From contig URXG01000033.1 in NCBI GenBank assembly GCA_900551715.1, forward strand, positions 1 to 25,421: a stretch of 25,421 nucleotides of DNA, read 5' to 3'. Below are positions 7,655-14,480 of the stretch, piece after piece. The stretch is from an uncultured Blautia sp. Its GTDB lineage: Bacteria > Bacillota > Clostridia > Lachnospirales > Lachnospiraceae. The first letter of the stretch is position 1. Every line of letters begins with the position of its first letter. The notes below the pieces were generated by a model, which was given only the letters and a program-made list of their open reading frames with translations, searched no databases and had not been told where the DNA came from. The position numbers and the translations under genes were made by a program.

Positions 7655-10600
7655 ATGGCCAGACGTAATTTATTAAAAAAAGTGGCTCCGGTGGTTATGA
7701 GTGCGGCAGTGGCATTTTCCAGCATGCCTGCAACAGCATTTGCTTCTGATTTTGCTGACAGCGATGTAGTTGTGGAGGAAGCAGAGGAAACAGATCTTCA
7801 GCCGGAAGCAGAAACAGACGAGGACGATGCGACAGAAGTTGTTGCTGATGAGGATGACAGTGAGACATTACCTGAGGCGACACAGGAGAAAGAAGATGCA
7901 TTTGTGTCTGAGAAAAGTGAAGAAGAATTCTCAGATGCAGTTGGTGAGGAAAACGCAGCCTATGTTCTTATGAACATTCCGTATGATCAGTTTTATAAAG
8001 CAGAATTGAAGAACAATGACGTAAAAGTGGATGCATTTACTTCTGCAACATTGAATAAGTCCAGAACCAAGAATGGCGTTATGGCAAACGGTTCTTATCA
8101 CGTAAACGCAGATGGAAGTGACATTACAGGCGTAACATTCCCTGTTAAAGTAAATGATATTTCAGCATTAAAAGGACAGAAACAGGTAACAGATGAGTCT
8201 TCTGTTGACGTTACTGTAACAAACAAAGGACAGACAACTACTACAACATATAAAGGAAGCGATGCTCTGTTTGAAAGCGCGTCTTATTCTTATTATGTTC
8301 TTGCTTCTGAACCAGGATACTATAAAGAACTGACAGTAAATGAGGACGGAAGCTTTTCTTTCAGTGCAGTAAAAGGTCAGAATGCAGAAGCAAAAATAGT
8401 AAGTACAACAGCTCAGCTGAAAACACAGACTGGCTATGGTGATTATCAGCTTGACATTGACAAAACTGCATTTGCACAGAATATTGATATTGATAAAGAC
8501 ACAATCTATGGTGCAACTGTAAACACAACAGATGGAACAAACTATGGACTTCGCCATGTAGAGAATATGTGGAAAGGTTATAAACTGGCATGGTGCACAG
8601 GTTTTACCACCGCTGTACATGGTTGCCCCACATCATCTGAACACTATAAATCCATGATGGGTAAAACCATTGACAGTGTAACATATTATACTGATAAGGG
8701 AATTGTTACATTCGACATTGACAATGTAAAAGTTCTTACAAAAACAGAAATTACTGCTACAGCAGAAAATATTCACACAACTGATACTACAGTAAATGTG
8801 GCATTAAGTGCAGCTCTTCCAGCTGATTTCAATGCAAAATATGCAGTAGATGGAACAGAAGTTACCTATACAGATGGAAAAATTACTACAGGTGTTCTGG
8901 AAGCAGGATCCCACACACTGGTGATCAGTGATACAGACAACAATTATGCATCTGTGGAAACAACATTCAGTGTAAAAGAAGCATCTGTACCGGCAGTATA
9001 TGATGACGCTGAACACAAACTTGCAGCTGCAAAAGATGTTACAGAAGAAGGGTTTGCAAAATACGTAGAAAGTATTACTTCTGTTACAGTAGGCGATAAG
9101 ACCTATGCAGCATCAGGAAAAGGAAGTAAAGTTATCGTTAATGCAGATGGAACTTTAAACACAGCAGATCTTGGTATTGAATCTGATACAGAGTTTAAAG
9201 TAACATCTTCCAAATACGATGATTTGACATTTACTTACAGCCTTTACAGCTATGTGTATGCAGGTCTCAGCTGGTCACAGTACTGGTCAGCAGAAGATGT
9301 GTACAAAGCAGGAGATGCAAGTTCTTCTGACAAATTAGATGGACACAGCGAATATGACAGAGGTGGATTTGATACTGTAACAAGGGCTACTTTTAACCAT
9401 GGCCTTCACAGAGGAAGCTATCAGTGCATGGCTACCATTTATACCAAAGATGGCAACCAGTATCAGCTTTCTTACTGGAAAGATGGAAGCACTCCGGTTC
9501 TTACAGATGGAACAGAAGCAAAATGGACAGGAGCAAACAGAGAGACCGGAGATCCGGCAAGCATTCAGGTAGGCTCAGGAGCAGCAGAATTTATTGATCA
9601 CTACGTAGTAACTGGTATTAAATATGTTCCGGTACGTGTGTCAGCAGCAGATTATAAAGAGTTTGCAGCAGCATATCCTGTTGTAAAGAACGGTGAAACA
9701 CTTGCTGGTGGATTTTCTGAAAATAATCTTAAGGCATATATAGAAACTGCCAATGTAACAGCCAATACAAACGGACTTAAGATCGCAACAAAGAATGAAG
9801 ATGGAAGCTTCTCATTCAGTGCAAGACAGACAGGTACAGATTCCGGTATCAAAGACCAGACTCTGAAAGTGGCAAGTGATATCAATGTGGTTGTACAGCC
9901 GGCAAAAGGAAGCTATGGAGAATTCCTTCGTGTAGACCTTACCGGTGCCGGATATGGTGCACTTGGAGCAGCAATGCAGACTGTGAAATGGGAGTATTAC
10001 GGAAATAGCGATTCTGTACAGGCTACTTATGGAACCAAGTTTGCAGCAGATAACTGGATGCACAAAGCAATGGGAATTCAGCTTGGCCTTACAGATTCTG
10101 TAAGATGCCAGCTTCCAGAGGGAACAGATGGAACAGGACACTGGAAAGTAACAGTATATGCACTGGGATATCAGGATTACACATTTGAATTTGATGCTAC
10201 AGCTGAAAACGTTGTTATCAAAACAGATCCATCTACTCTTGATGTTACAGCAGCAAAAGCAATGCTTGAAAAAATTGCAGCACTTAACAAAGAAGATTAT
10301 ACAGCCGATTCCTGGGCAGTTCTGGCAGGAGAAGTGGAAGAAACACAGGAATTAATTGATACCATTAACAAAGCCATTGAAGAAAATGAAAAAGTAGACA
10401 TTACACAGTCCGGACTTGATGAGCAGGTAAATGATCATCTGACATCTGCGCTTAACAGTCTTGTAAAAGTAACATTTACTCTTTCAAAGACATCTGGAAC
10501 ACTTTATGTTGGTGGAACGGAGAAACTGACCGTTGATACAAATCTGGCAGGAAATGTTACATGGACATCCAGCAATACAAAAGTTGCGACAGTAGCCGAT

Positions 10601-11137
10601 GGTAAAGTAACTGCAAAAGCAGCAGGAACAGCTAGGATCACAGCAACTGTTGGTGGAAAGACAGCTACTTACACAGTAACTGTTAAGAAACCTTCTATTT
10701 CCGCTACTGTTGGAAAAGTATATGTTGGAAAAACTGCAAAAGTACAGGTTAAAAAATATGGTACAACAGCAAAAGTTTCTTACAAATCCAGCAACACAAA
10801 AATCGCAACTGTAAACAAATCCGGTGTTGTTACAGGTAAGAAAGCCGGAACAGTTAAGATTACAGTAACAGCGGGCAAACTTACAAAGACAGTAACTGTT
10901 AAAGTTGCAAAACCGTCCTTTACCCTTGTAAAATCATCTGCAAGCATTAAGAAAGGCAAAAAAGTTACTATTAAAGTAAAAGCTGCTCCATCTTCCAAAG
11001 TTACATACAAGACAAGCAATAAGAGTGTTGCTACTGTATCATCCAAAGGTGTAGTAACCGGTAAGAAAAAAGGAACAGCCAAGATTACTGTAAAATGCAA
11101 TGGTATTACCAGAACATTTAAAGTAACAGTGAAATAA
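7655..11137 (+). CDS. Large exported protein: duplicated Tp47-like modules, FIVAR-like region and three Big_2 domains
   Basis: This is a 1160-residue secreted or wall-associated protein. A signal peptide runs over residues 1-31 (Lys/Arg N terminus, hydrophobic core, cleavage near AFA|SD) and is followed by an acidic Glu/Asp/Ala stretch to about residue 95. Two related halves follow. IPYDQFYKAE (108-117) and DAFTSAT (126-132) are mirrored by SWSQYWSAE (539-547) and DTVTRAT (573-579). EDGSFSFSA (230-238) recurs at 715-723. The modules resemble the Tp47 penicillin-binding family domains (PBP-Tp47) from memory. A helical FIVAR-like segment covers about 865-935. Three bacterial Ig-like group 2 domains (about 938-1160) each have a SSNTKVATV- or SNKSVATV-like strand. 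The tail is Lys-rich with no LPXTG motif. It has its own promoter and terminator. Function is unknown; wall or glycan binding is a guess. Confidence 0.75.
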   Translation: MARRNLLKKVAPVVMSAAVAFSSMPATAFASDFADSDVVVEEAEETDLQPEAETDEDDATEVVADEDDSETLPEATQEKEDAFVSEKSEEEFSDAVGEENAAYVLMNIPYDQFYKAELKNNDVKVDAFTSATLNKSRTKNGVMANGSYHVNADGSDITGVTFPVKVNDISALKGQKQVTDESSVDVTVTNKGQTTTTTYKGSDALFESASYSYYVLASEPGYYKELTVNEDGSFSFSAVKGQNAEAKIVSTTAQLKTQTGYGDYQLDIDKTAFAQNIDIDKDTIYGATVNTTDGTNYGLRHVENMWKGYKLAWCTGFTTAVHGCPTSSEHYKSMMGKTIDSVTYYTDKGIVTFDIDNVKVLTKTEITATAENIHTTDTTVNVALSAALPADFNAKYAVDGTEVTYTDGKITTGVLEAGSHTLVISDTDNNYASVETTFSVKEASVPAVYDDAEHKLAAAKDVTEEGFAKYVESITSVTVGDKTYAASGKGSKVIVNADGTLNTADLGIESDTEFKVTSSKYDDLTFTYSLYSYVYAGLSWSQYWSAEDVYKAGDASSSDKLDGHSEYDRGGFDTVTRATFNHGLHRGSYQCMATIYTKDGNQYQLSYWKDGSTPVLTDGTEAKWTGANRETGDPASIQVGSGAAEFIDHYVVTGIKYVPVRVSAADYKEFAAAYPVVKNGETLAGGFSENNLKAYIETANVTANTNGLKIATKNEDGSFSFSARQTGTDSGIKDQTLKVASDINVVVQPAKGSYGEFLRVDLTGAGYGALGAAMQTVKWEYYGNSDSVQATYGTKFAADNWMHKAMGIQLGLTDSVRCQLPEGTDGTGHWKVTVYALGYQDYTFEFDATAENVVIKTDPSTLDVTAAKAMLEKIAALNKEDYTADSWAVLAGEVEETQELIDTINKAIEENEKVDITQSGLDEQVNDHLTSALNSLVKVTFTLSKTSGTLYVGGTEKLTVDTNLAGNVTWTSSNTKVATVADGKVTAKAAGTARITATVGGKTATYTVTVKKPSISATVGKVYVGKTAKVQVKKYGTTAKVSYKSSNTKIATVNKSGVVTGKKAGTVKITVTAGKLTKTVTVKVAKPSFTLVKSSASIKKGKKVTIKVKAAPSSKVTYKTSNKSVATVSSKGVVTGKKKGTAKITVKCNGITRTFKVTVK

Positions 11138-11171
11138 ATATAATTATCCTTCATAAGCAAAGTAAAAGAAT

Positions 11172-11200
11172 GGGGCAGTTAATTTAATGCCCCTTCTTTT
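11172..11200 (+). terminator. Rho-independent terminator after the large surface protein
   Basis: GGGGCA (11172-11177) pairs with TGCCCC (11188-11193) around an AT-rich loop, followed by TTCTTTT. It is a short but GC-rich stem 35 bases after the stop codon. Confidence 0.8.
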
Positions 11201-11247
11201 GCATGTCAGGGGATTTATATGATACAGACTATGAGGAGACATGCAAT

Positions 11248-12705
11248 ATGAAAAATAATCTGGTAAAACTCCTGCCGGCAGTTGTGGTGATCGCTGCAGT
11301 GACGGTTACAGGTGTACTTCCGGAAGCCAGTGAAGATAAAACAGAAAAAAACGTCAGTGAAGCCAAAACAGATGTAATAGAAGCAAAAGATCTGGAAGGA
11401 CTTCTTACAACAGCATATGCTTATGATTATGAAGAAGACCTGAACAGTCTGTCTGATGGGACCGCTTCATCCGGAATAAAAAAGAATAAAACTGCAAAGA
11501 AAAAAATAGGTGGAATTAAAAAAGGTACCACAAAATCTCTTCCGGAAAAATCTGCAGCATCTACCGGAGTGGGACAGGGAACTACCACTACACCAACTAC
11601 CAGTGTACCGAAAGACGGATATAAAGATGGAACTTATCAGGGAAGTGGAACAGGATTTGGCGGAACTATTACAGTGCAGGTAACAATATCCGGAGGAAAG
11701 ATCACTGCTATTGATATTGTAAGTGCAGCAGGAGAGACTGCATCCTATCTTGCTAACGCCAAAGGGGTTATCAGCAAAATGCTGGCAGGTCAGACCCCAA
11801 ATGTAGATGCTGTCAGCGGAGCAACCTATTCTTCCAATGGAATCATTCAGGCAGTACAGAATGCTCTTTCAAAAGCCGGTAACGGAAATACGAAAGCAGA
11901 AAAAAAGAAAAAGAAGAAAACAAATAAAGTGACTCCCACACCAACGATTACGCCACGTCCATCGAAACCGAAGCCTACTGTAACACCGGGAGCAGATGAA
12001 ACGGTGTATTATAAAGATGGTACATATACGGCAAAAGCAGCGGGATTTCAGGGACCTGTAACAATAACAGTTGTAATAAAAGATGGAGCTATAACTGAAG
12101 TAACAAATGAGAATACAGACACACCTGCATATTTCAAAAAAGCATGGAGAGGGATTTATCCGGCTATTCTGAAAAATCAGTCAGCAGACGGTATTGATAC
12201 AGTCAGTGGTGCAACTTATTCTTCTAATGGTATTCTGAATGCAGCGGCAGATGCTATTTCCCAGTCCCTTTCTGTGAAAAAACCGACCCCAACACCGACA
12301 CCGAAACCAACAGCCACTCCAAAGCCGACAGCTACACCGGAACCAACAGCTACACCGGAACCGACAGCTACACCGGAACCAACGTCAGCACCGGAACCAA
12401 CAGCCACACCGGAACCAACACCGATTCCAGGTGCAGGATACAAAGATGGAAGCTATACCGGAACAGGAGAGGGATATAATGGTACTGTTACAGTTACGAT
12501 CCATGTGTCCCAGGGCAATATCGTTTCAGCTTCATATAATGGTGAAGATGATGAACCGGAGTTTTCAAATGCATGGAATGGAATATACGGTCAGGTTCTT
12601 GGCAGTCAGTCAGCAGATGGAATTGATACAGTTACCGGTGCTACATTTTCTTCTGAGGGACTGATCCAGGCATTTAAAAATGCGATCAGCCAGGCAAAGG
12701 GTTAA
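11248..12705 (+). CDS. Membrane-anchored protein with three FMN_bind domains on Lys/Pro-rich linkers
   Basis: This is a predicted extracytoplasmic flavoprotein of 485 residues. The start at 11248 gives an N-terminal membrane anchor or signal (LLPAVVVIAAVTVTGVL) and has GAGGAG 9 bases upstream; an in-frame ATG at 11203 lacks that. Three FMN_bind domains follow, each ending in the ApbE flavinylation motif: DAVSGATYSS (T193), DTVSGATYSS (T323) and DTVTGATFSS (T466). The first is preceded by a Lys-rich linker, the second by a Lys- and Pro-rich linker, and the third by a Pro/Thr stalk of about eight xPTATP units. Domains 2 and 3 resemble each other (WxGIY and QSADGIDTV), while domain 1 resembles the FMN_bind protein at 22757. 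By family knowledge each Thr would carry FMN by phosphoester. A role in extracellular electron transfer is inferred. Confidence 0.88.
   Translation: MKNNLVKLLPAVVVIAAVTVTGVLPEASEDKTEKNVSEAKTDVIEAKDLEGLLTTAYAYDYEEDLNSLSDGTASSGIKKNKTAKKKIGGIKKGTTKSLPEKSAASTGVGQGTTTTPTTSVPKDGYKDGTYQGSGTGFGGTITVQVTISGGKITAIDIVSAAGETASYLANAKGVISKMLAGQTPNVDAVSGATYSSNGIIQAVQNALSKAGNGNTKAEKKKKKKTNKVTPTPTITPRPSKPKPTVTPGADETVYYKDGTYTAKAAGFQGPVTITVVIKDGAITEVTNENTDTPAYFKKAWRGIYPAILKNQSADGIDTVSGATYSSNGILNAAADAISQSLSVKKPTPTPTPKPTATPKPTATPEPTATPEPTATPEPTSAPEPTATPEPTPIPGAGYKDGSYTGTGEGYNGTVTVTIHVSQGNIVSASYNGEDDEPEFSNAWNGIYGQVLGSQSADGIDTVTGATFSSEGLIQAFKNAISQAKG
12304..12429 (+). repeat. In-gene 18-bp tandem repeat encoding the Pro/Thr stalk
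   Basis: About seven to eight near-copies of an 18-base unit such as CCGACAGCTACACCGGAA encode KPTATP/EPTATP hexapeptides between the second and third FMN_bind domains. The rigid Pro-rich stalk would hold the last domain away from the membrane. Copy number in such repeats often varies between strains. Confidence 0.85.
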
Positions 12706-12716
12706 AAATTCAATAT

Positions 12717-12780
12717 ATGAAAAAATGAACTAAACCGATGAAAATATTGAATTCATATTTTTGTCGGTTTTTTTTATAAT
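12717..12780 (+). promoter_or_regulatory. Promoter with 21-bp-period direct repeat, copy 1 (mutarotase operon)
   Basis: ATGAAAAAATGAAC at 12717 and ATGAAAATATTGAA at 12738 form a direct repeat with a 21-base period. The second copy abuts a -35 box TTCATA (12752-12757), followed after 17 bases by TATAAT (12775-12780). This fits an AraC-type activator bound on one DNA face next to RNA polymerase. A near-identical arrangement lies at 18872-18935. The YesN-type regulator encoded at 14481 is the probable activator (inference). Confidence 0.65.
12732..12775 (+). terminator. Terminator-like hairpin overlapping the copy 1 promoter
   Basis: AAACCGATGAAAATAT (from 12732) pairs with ATATTTTTGTCGGTTT-like sequence ending at 12770, about 16 pairs with two wobbles, and is followed by T-rich sequence. 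It lies 27 bases after the stop of the triple FMN_bind gene and probably terminates that transcript, while also overlapping the next promoter. Confidence 0.7.
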
Positions 12781-12854
12781 TTTTTCATAAAGAAACGGAA
12801 ACAGAAATATGGAAGTCTATATAGAACCTTTCATATAGGAAGAAGGAGTGAAAT

Positions 12855-13181
12855 ATGGTAAAAAGATTCGGACAGGTAATAAAGGTCAAACCAGAATGTC
12901 TGGCTGAGTATAAGAAATGGCATGCCAATCCTATGCCCGGGGTAAACGAAATGATCAAAGAATGCGGCCTGAAAAATTATTCCATTTACAGCAGAGGTGA
13001 TTATCTTTTCACTTACTTTGAATATGAGGGAGAGGATTTTGACAAAGACATGGAAAAGATGGCAGCAGATCCTGCAACCCAGAAATGGTGGGATGTGGTA
13101 AAACCTTTGATGCAGCCACTGGAAGACAGAGCAGAAGGCGAGTTCTGGTCTGACATGGAAGAAATTTATCACCTGGATTAA
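12855..13181 (+). CDS. L-rhamnose mutarotase family protein
   Basis: This is a small (108-residue) dimeric alpha/beta-barrel protein of the RhaM/YiiL family, which interconverts the alpha and beta anomers of L-rhamnose or related sugars in the cytoplasm. LAEYKKWHANPMPGV matches the family's EYxxxHxxxxPE segment, with H23 in the catalytic-histidine position. NYSIYSRGDYLFTYFEYEG, seen as NYSIY followed by LFTYFE, and TQKWWDVVKPLM match the conserved Tyr and Trp-Trp positions. GAAGGAG precedes the ATG. The gene follows the copy 1 AraC-type promoter and is probably co-transcribed with the URO-D-fold gene 81 bases downstream. No rhamnose isomerase, kinase or aldolase is nearby, so the true sugar may not be rhamnose. 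Confidence 0.88.
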   Translation: MVKRFGQVIKVKPECLAEYKKWHANPMPGVNEMIKECGLKNYSIYSRGDYLFTYFEYEGEDFDKDMEKMAADPATQKWWDVVKPLMQPLEDRAEGEFWSDMEEIYHLD

Positions 13182-13184
13182 TCC

Positions 13185-13242
13185 GACATTGCTATAATGT
13201 CAGAATAACATAATATAAGCAAATATCTGTAGAAAACAGATA
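13185..13242 (+). other. Two intercistronic hairpins between mutarotase and URO-D genes
   Basis: GACATT (13185-13190) pairs with AATGTC (13196-13201), and TATCTGT (13224-13230) pairs with ACAGATA (13236-13242). Neither is followed by a T tract, so they look like mRNA processing or stability elements rather than terminators. Confidence 0.5.
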
Positions 13243-13262
13243 CGATAAAAAGGAGAAGAATT

Positions 13263-14312
13263 ATGAACAGCAGAGAGAGATTTATCGCAACTGTAGAAAG
13301 AAAACCGGTAGACAGACCAGCTTGTTGGCTGGGAGATCCTACACCAGAGGCAGTTCCTGCATTATGTGAATACTATCATGTAAATGACATCAAAGAACTG
13401 AAAAAAGAATGTGGAGATGACTTCTATGCAGTAGAGATCCCATACAAATCCCCAACATGTTCCGCTATTTTCGCAGCATTTGACTGGTACATGAACGGAA
13501 GCAACGTAGATACAGAACACCGTACACTGACAGCTGACGGATGCTTTGCACATTGCGAAGATCTGGAAGATATCGAAGCAGTAAACTTCCAGTGGCCGGA
13601 TCCGGAAAAATACATTGATCCTGAATTATGTCGTAAACTGGTAGATGAAGCTCCGGATGACAAGGTAGTTATGGGTATGCTCTGGGCCTGCCATTTCCAG
13701 GATACATGTGCTGCATTCGGTATGCAGACATGCCTTATGAACATGGTTGCTGAACCGGAAATGGTTCATTATGTAGATGATCATATCGTAGACTTCTATG
13801 TAAAAGCTCTGAAGATATTCCTGGAAGCTACCAAAGGTAAAGTACAGGCAATCCTGATCGGTGATGATGTTGGAAGCCAGAGAGGACTTATGATCAGCCC
13901 TGAACTGATCAAAGAGTTCGTAATTCCGGGAGCTAAGAAGCTGATCGACCTGGCTCACAGCTATGGCGTTAAAGTTGTATATCATTCCTGCGGTTCTATC
14001 GTAGAAGCTATTCCGCTTCTCATTGAAGCAGGTGTAGATGTTATTCATCCGATTCAGGCCCTTGCAGCTGGAATGGATCCTGCAAACCTGAAATCCAAAT
14101 TTGACGGACAGATCTCCTTCTGCGGTGGTGTAGATACACAGGATCTGCTTCCAAACGGAACACCGGAGCAGGTGGCAGCAAAAGTTAAAGAACTTCGTAC
14201 ATACTTCCCGACTGGACTTATCGTATCTCCAAGCCATGAAGGACTGCAGCCAGACGTTCCACCTAGCAATATCAAAGCTCTGTTTGACGAAGCAACCAAG
14301 ATTTATGAATAA
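13263..14312 (+). CDS. URO-D-fold corrinoid/zinc methyltransferase-like protein
   Basis: This 349-residue TIM-barrel protein belongs to the uroporphyrinogen decarboxylase superfamily. Annotation pipelines would call it URO-D, but it begins MNSRERFIATVERKPVDRPA and lacks the PVWxMRQAGR motif of true HemE. It carries YHSCGS (H241, C243) and FCGGVD (C287), the His-x-Cys...Cys zinc set of MtaA/MtbA-type methyltransferases, which activates a thiol or other methyl acceptor. GDDVGSQRGLMISPELIKEF, seen as GDDVGSQ and MISPELIKEF, is typical of this branch. AGGAG lies upstream of the ATG. No corrinoid protein or reductive activase is encoded nearby. The shared operon with a mutarotase and shared promoter element with a sugar transporter suggest work on a sugar-linked substrate, possibly demethylation; this is inference. 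Confidence 0.8.
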   Translation: MNSRERFIATVERKPVDRPACWLGDPTPEAVPALCEYYHVNDIKELKKECGDDFYAVEIPYKSPTCSAIFAAFDWYMNGSNVDTEHRTLTADGCFAHCEDLEDIEAVNFQWPDPEKYIDPELCRKLVDEAPDDKVVMGMLWACHFQDTCAAFGMQTCLMNMVAEPEMVHYVDDHIVDFYVKALKIFLEATKGKVQAILIGDDVGSQRGLMISPELIKEFVIPGAKKLIDLAHSYGVKVVYHSCGSIVEAIPLLIEAGVDVIHPIQALAAGMDPANLKSKFDGQISFCGGVDTQDLLPNGTPEQVAAKVKELRTYFPTGLIVSPSHEGLQPDVPPSNIKALFDEATKIYE

Positions 14313-14381
14313 AAGCAGTAAAGGTTAAATAATTAACTCCAGTAAAAAACTAACTACTACATGATATAAGGAATCCCAAGG

Positions 14382-14433
14382 GTGCTGTAAAGTGTAATGT
14401 CCCCAATCATTACGCTGTACAGCATTCTTTTTT
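14382..14433 (+). terminator. Rho-independent terminator after the URO-D-like gene
   Basis: GTGCTGTAAAGTGTAATG (from 14382) pairs with CATTACGCTGTACAGCAT, with one mismatch and wobbles, around TCCCCAAT. A TTCTTTTTT run follows. It separates the mutarotase/URO-D operon from the two-component operon. Confidence 0.85.
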
Positions 14434-14444
14434 CGTTATATAAT
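14416..14444 (+). promoter_or_regulatory. Possible promoter of the two-component operon
   Basis: TATAAT at 14439-14444 lies 37 bases before the regulator's start codon. A poor -35 candidate, TGTACA (14416-14421), sits 17 bases upstream inside the terminator stem. The -10 box is good and the -35 box weak. Confidence 0.4.
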
Positions 14445-14480
14445 AAAAAAGAATAAAACAATAAATATCGGGGGTAAGAA

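Noticed and set aside
7770..7973. A + strand frame inside the large surface protein gene rich in Arg, Lys and Gln.
   Set aside because: It is a frame-shifted reading of the acidic N-terminal region and has no independent support.
12304..12429. Short regular repeats that could suggest a CRISPR array.
   Set aside because: The 18-base units are contiguous with no spacers and encode a Pro/Thr stalk in frame.
12216..12443. Minus-strand open frame with a striking Val/Gly/Ser repeat (VGSGVAVGSG type).
   Set aside because: It is the complement of the in-frame Pro/Thr stalk repeat of the triple FMN_bind gene and has no ribosome binding site or family match.
13263..14312. Uroporphyrinogen decarboxylase (HemE) for haem synthesis.
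   Set aside because: The HemE N-terminal Arg-containing motif is missing and the zinc-ligand motifs of methyltransferases are present; no haem gene is nearby.
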